Made by a program: the position numbers and the translations under genes. The notes under the pieces were generated by a model. It had not been told where the DNA came from and ran no database searches. It saw only the letters and a list, made by a program, of their open reading frames with translations. A stretch of DNA of 64,000 bases from Bog-950 sp044228435 (lineage in GTDB: Bacteria > Bacteroidota > Bacteroidia > Chitinophagales > LD1): the NCBI GenBank assembly GCA_044228435.1, contig JBGAUW010000019.1, forward strand, positions 1-64,000. Direction: 5' to 3'. Shown here piece by piece: positions 53,009 to 61,802 of the stretch (its first letter is position 1; each line of letters opens with the position of its first letter).

Positions 53009-56000
53009 ATGAAACTCACCGAATCCCTCATAGAAGATGAAACCATAACCGAGTTGGAAAAACTCGGCTGGGTTTACCTCGCACCGGATATAATTGCGCC
53101 AGATGGTTCGGCTCCTGAGCGGGTAAACTATGGAGAGGTAGTACTACTACCGCGTTTACGTTCCAAACTGCAACTAATAAACCCTGGTATACCGGCATCA
53201 GCCATTGAGCAGGCTATAAAGGATGTTCAACGCATAACTTCACCTGATTTACTGACCAATAACGAAAAGTTCCATAAGTATTTAACCGATGGAGTACCGG
53301 TAAACTACCGTGTGGATGGTCGCGAAAAAAATGATTATGTATGGTTGATTGACTTTAATGAGGTAAACCGCAATGATTTTGTGGTGGTAAACCAGTTTAC
53401 CGTTATAGAAAACCACCATAATAAGCGTCCTGATGTAATTTTAATGGTAAACGGCTTACCACTGGTGTTAATCGAGTTGAAAAACCCAGCAGATGAAAAC
53501 GCCACGATTTTAAAGGCATTCGACCAGGTTGAAGTATATAAGGCGCTTATCCCCTCAGTGTTTACCTATAATGCCATTTGCGTAATCTCAGATGGGCATG
53601 AATGTAAATCCGGAACTATTTCAGCAGGTTTCAGTCGATATGCGGTCTGGAAGTCGAGTGATGGTAAAAAAGATGATTCGCGCTTTAAACCACAGTTATT
53701 ATCCCTAATACATGGGATGCTTAATAAGTTTACCTTGCTCGATTTAGTGCGAAACTTTATTGTATTTGAGAAGAACAAAAAGGAAGACCTTAAAACCGGC
53801 CTCATTCAAATTGAGACGGTAAAAAAGCTGGCAGCATACCACCAGTACTTCGCGGTAAACAAGGCTGTGGAATCAACCATTAACGCGACAAGTGAGCATG
53901 GAAATCGCAAGGGTGGTGTAGTGTGGCATACACAGGGAAGCGGTAAGAGTTTATCAATGGTATTTTACACTGGTAAAATAGTTCAACGATTAAATAATCC
54001 CACAATAGTAGTTCTTACTGACCGGAACGATCTTGACGATCAGTTGTTCGATACCTTTGCCGCGTCGTCACAGCTACTTCGCCAGGAGCCGGCACAAGCG
54101 GAAAACCGGGATGATTTAAAGAAGAAACTAAAAGTAGCCAGTGGCGGCATAGTGTTTACCACTATCCAAAAGTTTTTGCCCGATACTGGTAAAAACGAAT
54201 ACGATTGTTTGAGTGAGCGTAAAAACATTGTGGTTATAGCCGACGAGGCGCACCGCACCCAATACGGCTTCGAGGCAAAGATTGTACAGGAAAAAGACAA
54301 GCAAAGCAAAGAAGTAATCGGCCAGCGGATTGTTTATGGCTTTGCTAAATACATGCGCGATGCCTTACCCAATGCCACTTATCTTGGGTTTACCGGTACT
54401 CCGATAGAAACTGAAGACGTAAACACGCCAGCGGTATTTGGTAACTACGTTGATGTTTATGATATAGCCCAGGCAGTTGAAGATGGAGCCACTGTGAGAA
54501 TCTACTATGAAAGCCGGTTAGCCAAGGTAAACTTTACCGATGAGGGTAAACGGCTTATTGAGGAATTGGATAAAGAGTTGGACGAAAGCGAAGAAATAAG
54601 TAATGCGGATAAGGCTAAAGCCCGCTGGGCTAAACTGGAAGCGATAGTCGGCCATCCGGAAAGAATTAAAAATGTAGCACGCGATATACTGGATCACTAT
54701 GAAAAACGACAGAAAGTCTTTGAAGGTAAAGTGATGATAGTGGCTATGAGCCGCCGAATTGCGGTTGACCTATATAATGAAATAGTAAACTTGCGGCCTG
54801 AATGGCACGATGCTGACCTGAGCAAAGGAACTATCAAGGTAGTAATGACTGCCGCCAGCAGCGATAACCTCGAGTTACAAAAACATCATACTACTAAACG
54901 CCAGCGAAAGGCATTGGCTGAACGTATGAAAGATGAAACTGATCCTTTAAAGCTGGTTATAGTGCGAGATATGTGGTTAACCGGTTTTGATGCACCTTGT
55001 TTACATACTATGTATGTAAATAAACCCATGCGAGGCCATAACCTCATGCAGGCCATTGCACGGGTAAACCGGGTATTCAAAGATAAACCCGGCGGTTTAG
55101 TAGTTGACTACTTAGGGTTAACGACTGATCTGAAGAAGGCGTTATCTTTCTATACAGCTGCCGGGGGTAAAGGTGACCCCACGGAAACACAAGAAAGGGC
55201 GGTAAACTTGATGCTTGAAAAGCTGGAGATAGTCCGCCAGATGTTTGCCGAAATGACAATTACTCGTGAAGCCATTATGGCTGAAGAACCTGAGTCGTAC
55301 TATTCCGGTAAACTGGAGTTTAACTACCGGCGGTATTTCGGAGCTACCCCATCTGAAAAATTATCCATCATTTTACAAGCCGAAGAGCACGTATTGGGTT
55401 TAGAGGACGGTAAATCCCGGTTTATTAAGGAAGTTACTCTTTTAAGCCAGGCATTTGCATTATCGGTTCCTGCCACTGAGGCATTAGCGGTTAACGATGA
55501 AGTGGCTTTCTTTCAGGCGGTCAAGGCCCGGTTAACCAAGTTTGAAGGAACCGGCGAAGGCAGATCAAGCCATGAAATAGAGTCAACGATTAAGCAAGTA
55601 GTAGATAATGCCCTCAGTTCAGATAAGGTAGTTGATATTTTCGATGCTGCCGGCATTAGTAAACCGGACATTTCAATACTATCCGACGAGTTTCTCTTGG
55701 AGATTCAAGGCATGAAGCACAAGAACCTTGCCTTGGAGTTGCTTAAGAAGCTATTAAACGACGAAATACGGGTTCGGTCGAAAACTAATCTTGTTCAGGG
55801 CAAAGCCCTGCTTAAAATGCTGGAAACCGCGATAAAGAAATACCAGAACAACCTTCTAACCACTGCCGAAATAATACAAGAACTGATAAACCTTGCCAAA
55901 GAGGTAAAGGCTGCTGATAAACGAGGCGAGGCCCTGAACCTAAAGGAGGATGAGCTGGCCTTCTATGATGCCCTTGAAACAAACGATAGTGCAGTAAACG

Positions 56001-56230
56001 TTCTCGGGGACGAAACACTCCGTGATATCGCACGTGAAATTGCCGATAAGGTTAAAGCAAATGCTACTATCGACTGGAACATTAAGGAGAGTGCCAGAGC
56101 GAAACTGATGGTGCTGGTTCGCCGGACATTGAACAAGTACGGCTATCCGCCAGATAAGCAAGAAAAGGCTATTGAAACAGTGCTAAAACAGGCTGAACTG
56201 CTGGCGGATGTTTGGAATACCGTGGAATAG
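53009..56230 (+). CDS. hsdR: Type I restriction enzyme translocase/nuclease HsdR
   Basis: The 1073 residues have the N-terminal nuclease domain (NRPD...VLIELKNPAD at about 143-165, PD-ELK), the SF2 motor with Walker A TQGSGKS (308-314) and DEAH (412-415), motif III GFTGTPIE, motif VI QAIARVNR, and the C-terminal HsdM-contact region. HsdR translocates DNA and cuts non-methylated foreign DNA. It is separated from hsdM and hsdS by about 9 kb of cargo. Its codon use is closer to that of hsdM than to the AT-rich genes between them. Confidence 0.96.
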   Translation: MKLTESLIEDETITELEKLGWVYLAPDIIAPDGSAPERVNYGEVVLLPRLRSKLQLINPGIPASAIEQAIKDVQRITSPDLLTNNEKFHKYLTDGVPVNYRVDGREKNDYVWLIDFNEVNRNDFVVVNQFTVIENHHNKRPDVILMVNGLPLVLIELKNPADENATILKAFDQVEVYKALIPSVFTYNAICVISDGHECKSGTISAGFSRYAVWKSSDGKKDDSRFKPQLLSLIHGMLNKFTLLDLVRNFIVFEKNKKEDLKTGLIQIETVKKLAAYHQYFAVNKAVESTINATSEHGNRKGGVVWHTQGSGKSLSMVFYTGKIVQRLNNPTIVVLTDRNDLDDQLFDTFAASSQLLRQEPAQAENRDDLKKKLKVASGGIVFTTIQKFLPDTGKNEYDCLSERKNIVVIADEAHRTQYGFEAKIVQEKDKQSKEVIGQRIVYGFAKYMRDALPNATYLGFTGTPIETEDVNTPAVFGNYVDVYDIAQAVEDGATVRIYYESRLAKVNFTDEGKRLIEELDKELDESEEISNADKAKARWAKLEAIVGHPERIKNVARDILDHYEKRQKVFEGKVMIVAMSRRIAVDLYNEIVNLRPEWHDADLSKGTIKVVMTAASSDNLELQKHHTTKRQRKALAERMKDETDPLKLVIVRDMWLTGFDAPCLHTMYVNKPMRGHNLMQAIARVNRVFKDKPGGLVVDYLGLTTDLKKALSFYTAAGGKGDPTETQERAVNLMLEKLEIVRQMFAEMTITREAIMAEEPESYYSGKLEFNYRRYFGATPSEKLSIILQAEEHVLGLEDGKSRFIKEVTLLSQAFALSVPATEALAVNDEVAFFQAVKARLTKFEGTGEGRSSHEIESTIKQVVDNALSSDKVVDIFDAAGISKPDISILSDEFLLEIQGMKHKNLALELLKKLLNDEIRVRSKTNLVQGKALLKMLETAIKKYQNNLLTTAEIIQELINLAKEVKAADKRGEALNLKEDELAFYDALETNDSAVNVLGDETLRDIAREIADKVKANATIDWNIKESARAKLMVLVRRTLNKYGYPPDKQEKAIETVLKQAELLADVWNTVE

Positions 56231-56331
56231 GCGCGGTAAACTGGTTTGAGGGGTGGTTTACCAGATTTGGGTGGCGGTAAACCGCAGTAAAACTTAATAA
56301 ATTTATTACAATACAGACCAGCACAGTCACT

Positions 56332-56514
56332 ATGGATAAGGAAGTAAAAGAAGCACTTATCACCGCAAGCACAATAACAATGGCCATTGTAGTTACGGTT
56401 CCTTTGGCATTAACGGCTTATAACCAGGGGTTGCGGCCTTTATTGGATAAAAAAAAGGAGCTAACCAATATAAAAAAGGAGACCTTGCCTCCGCGGAATC
56501 CATCAAAATTATAG
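56332..56514 (+). CDS. Small membrane protein (60 aa)
   Basis: One membrane segment (ITASTITMAIVVTVPLALTAY) with a short acidic N-terminus and a basic tail (DKKKELTNIKKETLPP). It lies about 100 bp after hsdR, preceded by GGTAAAC/GTTTACC inverted repeats. The role is unknown. It resembles the small membrane proteins at 35176 and 35356 in size. Confidence 0.55.
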   Translation: MDKEVKEALITASTITMAIVVTVPLALTAYNQGLRPLLDKKKELTNIKKETLPPRNPSKL

Positions 56515-56520
56515 TTAAAA

Positions 56521-58104
56521 TCATAAATCATGTAACGTCCTGACGAGATTCAATACGGCTTCGGGGTCATCCGGATTGTAGAACCAGTTATTATCAAATT
56601 CAGTTATGACATCCTCGTTTCCACTCATGCCTATAACAAGACTATGAAATTTGTTATTGTTCCTTTTTGCGAGATCGATCTGCTCCCTTGTGGTTGGCTC
56701 AAACCCTGGCATAACAAAATCGGACACCATCAATACGTCAGCTTTTTTATAATCTTCACTGGCTAATTTTCTTATAGCTTCAAGTAAGGCGGGAACAGCA
56801 TCAGTACCTCCATAAAAACTCATTCCCAAGAAAGAAATCAACCTATCCAATGAGTTTGATAAATCACTTAGGTCTAATGTTTCAATTTGAGTGCTAAATG
56901 AAATAAGATAGCACTTTCTTCTTTCGCGTATCGCAAGTTTCAAAATAGCAAAGCATAAGGTTTTAGCTATTGTTTCTGGTGCCCCATGCATTGATCCACT
57001 TGTATCCACGCAGATAATAAAGGGGCCTCTGGTAGATTCTATCTCTCTTTGTCTTTTATCTTGACTCTGTATTTCTTCAAAAGATTGAATCTTTGCCTTG
57101 TATTCAAAAGTTTGAAGTTTTTTTTCGGCAAATTTTTTAATGAAAACCGATTGAAGATTTGCATCGCTAAGCAATGCTGTCTCTGAAGGGAGTAGGCTGC
57201 TTAAGTCATCGCTTTCTCTAATTCCGATCAAGTCTGCCTTACTTGCATATTGAACCTCCCACTTGTTTTTAATCACTGTATTGGTAAATTTCTCCGATTC
57301 ATATTCCTTCTCTGCCTTATGTAACTTCCCAAGCATTTCAGCAAGCCTTTGCAGGGAGTCATCTTTATCCAAAATTTCAGCATAGCGTCTTAACACATCA
57401 AAGTTGACTTTTTGCCAGTTTCCTTTGCTCATGTCATATAATCGCCCCAACTCATTACTAAACGGAGCCAATAACTGTTTTAATTTCTTCAGGTCATCAA
57501 TTCGCCTATAAAGGTCATCTGCTATTTTTTTTCGCCACATTTCAATTATTCTGAGTTCCCATGCCATTTGCTTGCCCAATAGCAGTTTGTCCCATCGCGC
57601 AGAAAGATGCGCTTTTAAATTTTCAAATGATTCTACATTTGTAACTTTTGAATTGGCAAGTACTTTTTGAAATTCGGTGCTGTAAAAGGCTTCGTCTATT
57701 TGTCCTTTCTCATAATTTTTTTTTAGGAAAGCTGCCACTCCACTCCAGACCTCGAAAAAATCGCCCTGCTTCATTTTTAAAAAGGCGCCGAAAACTTCAG
57801 TTTCTTTCTCGAATGGATTTTCCGAGGTATTAACTTCGCGCTTTGCACTGTTTATAAACTGCAAGACTTCTTGTGTTATTTTTTCAGCTAACTCGTTATC
57901 CCCTGCACATAACTCATTTAAGGCTTCGTACTCTATCAATTTGTTTATCGCATCGGCAAAATTTTCACTATTCTCATTAGTAAAACCTATTCCTGTTAAG
58001 GATTTGCTACTCAAACAAGAGTATATAGCCTTTGCTAATGCATGTCTCTTTTCAGGATCGAGAATTGAACCAAAGTGTTCAAATTTGCTGAACGGATTAT
58101 TCAT
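56521..58104 (-). CDS. VWA-domain protein (ViaA-like)
   Basis: The 527 residues end with a von Willebrand A domain: CVDTSGSMHG (DxSxS MIDAS), YGGTDAVPALLEA and VLMVSDFVMPGF. The N-terminal 330 residues are helical, as in ViaA. It overlaps the upstream MoxR gene by 1 nt (stop and start share bases) and is transcribed after it. MoxR-VWA pairs act as chaperone-like metal-insertion or assembly modules and also occur in defence islands. Which partner it serves is unknown. Confidence 0.92.
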   Translation of the reverse strand: MNNPFSKFEHFGSILDPEKRHALAKAIYSCLSSKSLTGIGFTNENSENFADAINKLIEYEALNELCAGDNELAEKITQEVLQFINSAKREVNTSENPFEKETEVFGAFLKMKQGDFFEVWSGVAAFLKKNYEKGQIDEAFYSTEFQKVLANSKVTNVESFENLKAHLSARWDKLLLGKQMAWELRIIEMWRKKIADDLYRRIDDLKKLKQLLAPFSNELGRLYDMSKGNWQKVNFDVLRRYAEILDKDDSLQRLAEMLGKLHKAEKEYESEKFTNTVIKNKWEVQYASKADLIGIRESDDLSSLLPSETALLSDANLQSVFIKKFAEKKLQTFEYKAKIQSFEEIQSQDKRQREIESTRGPFIICVDTSGSMHGAPETIAKTLCFAILKLAIRERRKCYLISFSTQIETLDLSDLSNSLDRLISFLGMSFYGGTDAVPALLEAIRKLASEDYKKADVLMVSDFVMPGFEPTTREQIDLAKRNNNKFHSLVIGMSGNEDVITEFDNNWFYNPDDPEAVLNLVRTLHDL

Positions 58105-59702
58105 TATACCTTCCCCGTTGTTAACTGCTTAATTTCCTTGGCTTGAGATTGGTCTTCAATATTTTCATAATAATGTTGAACTCTTTTAGTTTCGATCTCT
58201 AACTGATTGATCTCATTATCTGTGAAAGTCAAATTTGCTTCAACAATATCTGCCAAAGCTGGATTTACAAATAGATTCACTCGTAAGTGTTGCAAATCGT
58301 TTTTCCTAAAATGGTCCACCTGAGACTTCAGATTAGAAAGTTTTGTTAGAAGAACTTTAATCCTCTTATCCCAGTCTGTTTTTAACTTGTTTGTAGGTTT
58401 TCTTGTGCGTGTAAATATTTCATTTTTCTCATCCACCTCGACCTTATGGAGTTTCCCGTCCAAAACTATATTATTAAGTTTTGAACTAACCTTGATCGTA
58501 TAGTGCTCTGAATAATTTCTTCTGCTCCAGTCGTCAGCGGAATTATTAAAGAACTGTACTTTCTTATACTCGCCGTCTAACGATTCAAAATCTGTTATCT
58601 TAATTAAGGATTTACTGAGCGTTGGAACATTATAAAAAATTGAGTAAAAGACTTTGGGTATTTCGATTAGTTCCTGTTCGATATAATTGCAATAGTTGCT
58701 TACTTCTTTTTCAAAATCAGCTATTTCATCCTGCAAATCGGACAGGTCGATATCAAGTTTGTAACCATGCTTTTCAACAGCATCCTTTACAAATTGCATT
58801 ACAGACGAATATTGTTCAGGCTGATTCCATATGCAATGCCCGATCAAAAAACAATCCATAAGATCAACTGTTTTTCTGTCATTCAAAAAGGCGGAAGTAC
58901 GCAGGAGTCGAACAATTTTTTTCCAACGGCGATCCGAAATATAAATTTTACTTTGTGGTTGTTCGACTTTTTCGTTATACTTTTGTATGTAGCTTCGAAT
59001 AACATGGATTACATTAAAAATGCTTTCGGGAATAAGGATTGAATTTATTTCAGTACTCCAACTTTCGTATTCTGAATTTGAAATTTTATACTTTGCATCT
59101 ACCGGATCAGCAAAAATTTTAGGAGATTTTGAAATCATCTCATTAAAGTTGCCAACATCAACAATGCCTTCAACCACATATCGTATTAAAAATCTATCCC
59201 AAAGAGCCTCTAACCCTTCATCTTTCATTGGTAGTTCATTAGAGGCAGAAATCAAGGCTTTCATTGGAACAAGAATTTCTTCTTCTCCATTTCGGTAAAC
59301 CTTTTCATTCAGCACTGTGAGCAGAGCATTTTGTATTGAGGGTCCGGCTTTCCAAATTTCGTCGAGAAAGACAACCGTCGCACCAGGAAGATATTTTTTA
59401 ACTAAGCGTTCATACTTATCATTATCCTTAAGTTGCGAGATTGAGACTGGTCCAAAAATTTCGTCTGGCGTACTAAATCTATTCATTAAGTATTCAAAGT
59501 GGCCGCCACTTTTGCTGCCGTCTTCAAATGCAAATTTTAATTGTCGAGCAATTAAACTCTTTGCAACACCTGGCGCGCCAAGAAGAAAAATGCTCTCGCC
59601 TGCAACGGCTGATAGCAGTGATAAAGCAATGACCTCATGCTTTTCGTAAATGTTATTATTAAGGAGATCAAGAAGTGCTTTTATATTCTGTTTTATTTCC
59701 AT
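58104..59702 (-). CDS. MoxR-family AAA+ ATPase (RavA-like)
   Basis: The 532 residues have Walker A LLGAPGVAKS at about 36-45, a pore-loop region, Walker B ATVVFLDEIWKA, sensor I SASNE, the Arg finger region (EALWDRFLIRY) and the C-terminal LARA-like extension of about 200 residues. RavA partners a VWA protein, as here with 56521. It is the first gene of the pair and probably forms a hexamer that remodels its substrate. Confidence 0.93.
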   Translation of the reverse strand: MEIKQNIKALLDLLNNNIYEKHEVIALSLLSAVAGESIFLLGAPGVAKSLIARQLKFAFEDGSKSGGHFEYLMNRFSTPDEIFGPVSISQLKDNDKYERLVKKYLPGATVVFLDEIWKAGPSIQNALLTVLNEKVYRNGEEEILVPMKALISASNELPMKDEGLEALWDRFLIRYVVEGIVDVGNFNEMISKSPKIFADPVDAKYKISNSEYESWSTEINSILIPESIFNVIHVIRSYIQKYNEKVEQPQSKIYISDRRWKKIVRLLRTSAFLNDRKTVDLMDCFLIGHCIWNQPEQYSSVMQFVKDAVEKHGYKLDIDLSDLQDEIADFEKEVSNYCNYIEQELIEIPKVFYSIFYNVPTLSKSLIKITDFESLDGEYKKVQFFNNSADDWSRRNYSEHYTIKVSSKLNNIVLDGKLHKVEVDEKNEIFTRTRKPTNKLKTDWDKRIKVLLTKLSNLKSQVDHFRKNDLQHLRVNLFVNPALADIVEANLTFTDNEINQLEIETKRVQHYYENIEDQSQAKEIKQLTTGKV

Positions 59703-59889
59703 TGTTCTAAGTTAATTTTTAAAGCTATCGATCTGTAATCTTTTTAAATCTTTATTATATAAGCATCCGGAGACATAAAAAGCCATATTACTAAAATTGT
59801 TTAGCTATGTGAGCAGTAGCCTAAATTTAAAGTTAAATGATGCTCAACATTTTGAAAAAAAACTTTTCAGGCTTTGTTGTACTGACAGT

Positions 59890-61446
59890 TTACCCCCAAC
59901 TTTGCCCCTTACAATTATTATTTTCTCTAAACACTGGAGGCACACGCTCCTTTCCCCATATTTTGTTTCCAGCCCGCTTAGGATTTTCTTTGAAGTGGAT
60001 GTTCCGATCTGAAAAATATCTATCTATTGCCGCCTTGCACTCTGCAACTGAGGCGTAATCACTATTGTGAATTACGGCTTTTGACATCCCAGAAAAAACA
60101 GATTCGATTACATTAAGAAACTGAGCAGATGAGGGAAGCGGAGCAAGTTCCACTAATGGACATTTCTTATCCGTTTTTAGGTTGGGGTTGTTAACTTCAT
60201 CTATGTATCGATAAAGTTTTTTAGATGCATGCCAAGACGCTGAATCCCACGATAAATAAATTTTTTCCTGATCTGCGTATTCCAGAATTAGGATATTGAG
60301 CAATTTAATCATTTCATCGGTATCCTTTTTTCTGGAATAAAAATGTGTAATCTGATTAGTTGATAATTCCAACGCAGCCGTGCAAATAAGGAAGCCTTTA
60401 CTTTTTTGAAACTGAGGATAGGTTACTGTTTCGTCGTTCCGGGCAAGCACTATGCCTCCCTTCTTTTTTACAGAAAAGGGGCCGTATTCATCAATAGAGA
60501 AAAATTTCTCTTTATTACCAAGAGTAGAAAGAATGGCCGTAATTGTTTTTAGCTTTTCTTTATAAAGAGGGTCTGGGCTGGTTAACGTTTCTTTCGCCAT
60601 TTTAAAAGAAAACCCTTCCATCCTTATATATTTAGATATTGTTGAAGTAGAAATTGAATCATTGTATGTCTGGCAGTAAGCATTTGCCAGAGTAGCCAGA
60701 CTCCAAGATGCTCTATTTATTCCATGTATGTGAGGAGTTTGATGAATTAGCTTCATTAAATTGGACTTCCTTACATCGGCGTGATTTAGAATCGCTTCAT
60801 TCTTCTTCCTTGGTTTATTGAAAAGGCCATCAAAGCCGCTCTTCTGGTAGATTCTTATCCAATCTCTTACTGCCTCCTTGGTCCGCCCAAGTTTATTTGC
60901 AATCGTTTCAATTCTTACATTGTTATTCGCGTCTAATACGGTTATGGCTCTTTCCCATTTTCTGTGGGAAGAAGAACGAGATAGTTTTCGAATGCGAGGG
61001 ATATCAGTCTCCGATAATTCTACCGTCCATTTATTATATGGATTACCGAAGTACCCTTTGGCGTTTTGCCATGCTCTGAAATGCTGGACAAACTGACTTT
61101 TACTGTAACCATTTTCAAAATTCCTTTTATACAAATACCATTCTTGGCCAATACTAGTTTCCCCTCGTTCTATTCTCTGCAAAATGATTGGGAAAAGTTT
61201 TAGTAACTCCAAATATTTAACTGGCTGTTGTTTCTGAGGAATTTTAAAGTTTTTAGATAACTGTTCCACAGTTTGGATGTCTGGAAATTGTTTTTTAAAC
61301 CTGTTGATAAAGAAGAAATATTTTTTTAGCGTGTTACGCGAAACGTTAAGCCGCCGCGCCAGTGCCGCTTTATTAACTACGACTCCATCGACCATTGAAA
61401 ATTTTAAGATCTGCTTGACTTTGCTATCGGGGATTCTATTTGACAT
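59890..61446 (-). CDS. IS630-family transposase-like protein (long form)
   Basis: I use the ATG at 61446 because an 18-bp palindrome lies in the leader if the start is there; the longer frame starts at 61500. The 518 residues begin with HTH parts (ALARRLNVSRNTLKKYFFFIN; IETIANKLGRTKEAVRDWIRIYQKSGFDGLF) and have the DDE core: FFSIDEYGPF, YLSWDSASWHASK, NVIESVFSGM. IS630 transposases usually are about 340 residues, so the 180-residue N-terminal lead is long. No terminal inverted repeats or TA duplication were found, so it may be a trapped transposase or an island gene. Confidence 0.85.
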   Translation of the reverse strand: MSNRIPDSKVKQILKFSMVDGVVVNKAALARRLNVSRNTLKKYFFFINRFKKQFPDIQTVEQLSKNFKIPQKQQPVKYLELLKLFPIILQRIERGETSIGQEWYLYKRNFENGYSKSQFVQHFRAWQNAKGYFGNPYNKWTVELSETDIPRIRKLSRSSSHRKWERAITVLDANNNVRIETIANKLGRTKEAVRDWIRIYQKSGFDGLFNKPRKKNEAILNHADVRKSNLMKLIHQTPHIHGINRASWSLATLANAYCQTYNDSISTSTISKYIRMEGFSFKMAKETLTSPDPLYKEKLKTITAILSTLGNKEKFFSIDEYGPFSVKKKGGIVLARNDETVTYPQFQKSKGFLICTAALELSTNQITHFYSRKKDTDEMIKLLNILILEYADQEKIYLSWDSASWHASKKLYRYIDEVNNPNLKTDKKCPLVELAPLPSSAQFLNVIESVFSGMSKAVIHNSDYASVAECKAAIDRYFSDRNIHFKENPKRAGNKIWGKERVPPVFRENNNCKGQSWG

Positions 61447-61461
61447 AGCGATAACATTTAT

Positions 61462-61479
61462 TTGAACTTCGAAGTTCAA
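61462..61479. promoter_or_regulatory. 18-bp perfect palindrome in the transposase leader
   Basis: TTGAACTTCGAAGTTCAA ends 16 bp upstream of the ATG at 61446. It is a likely operator for autoregulation and supports the shorter start. Confidence 0.5.
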
Positions 61480-61586
61480 TGATTTTATACAAAGAACCAA
61501 TCCTCGATTTACCTGAGGAAAAATTCTGTTCTCCCCAGCGATGGAAATTTGTCTTGCTGTGAATTGAGGCTATAAAAGCAGTATCC

Positions 61587-61607
61587 CATGTAAACCATAT
61601 GTAAACC
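61587..61607 (+). repeat. Arm-type integrase site, right (two ATGTAAACC motifs)
   Basis: This 21-bp block is identical to 30791-30811 and has the same orientation. It lies 46 bp inside the right att repeat. Confidence 0.78.
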
Positions 61608-61615
61608 GAAATAAA

Positions 61616-61642
61616 AATGGCTTACGACGTTATCGTAAGCCA
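61616..61642 (-). terminator. Island-supplied terminator of tRNA-Ala
   Basis: ATGGCTTACGA and TCGTAAGCCAT form a stem around a 5-nt centre; on the minus strand it is followed by a T-rich run (A-run 61610-61615). It replaces the hairpin at 30606 that ended tRNA-Ala before integration. Confidence 0.72.
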
Positions 61643-61653
61643 TTGATTATCAA

Positions 61654-61728
<75 letters not shown>

Positions 61729-61802
61729 TTTTTAGCGATGCAAATGTATTTTTTTTAAACACTTTTGAAAAATTATTTCAGCAAGCTGCCAAAACAGAAG
61801 AA

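Noticed and set aside
53009..56320. The heptamer GGTAAAC occurs about 13 times on the + strand in and just after hsdR
   Set aside because: Most copies are Val-Asn codon pairs in one frame and the word is also found in backbone genes, so codon preference explains most of it. Two copies after the stop form small hairpins but do not prove a motif.
59890..61650. Complete insertion sequence around the IS630-like gene
   Set aside because: I compared the flanks for inverted repeats and found none, so I call only the gene.
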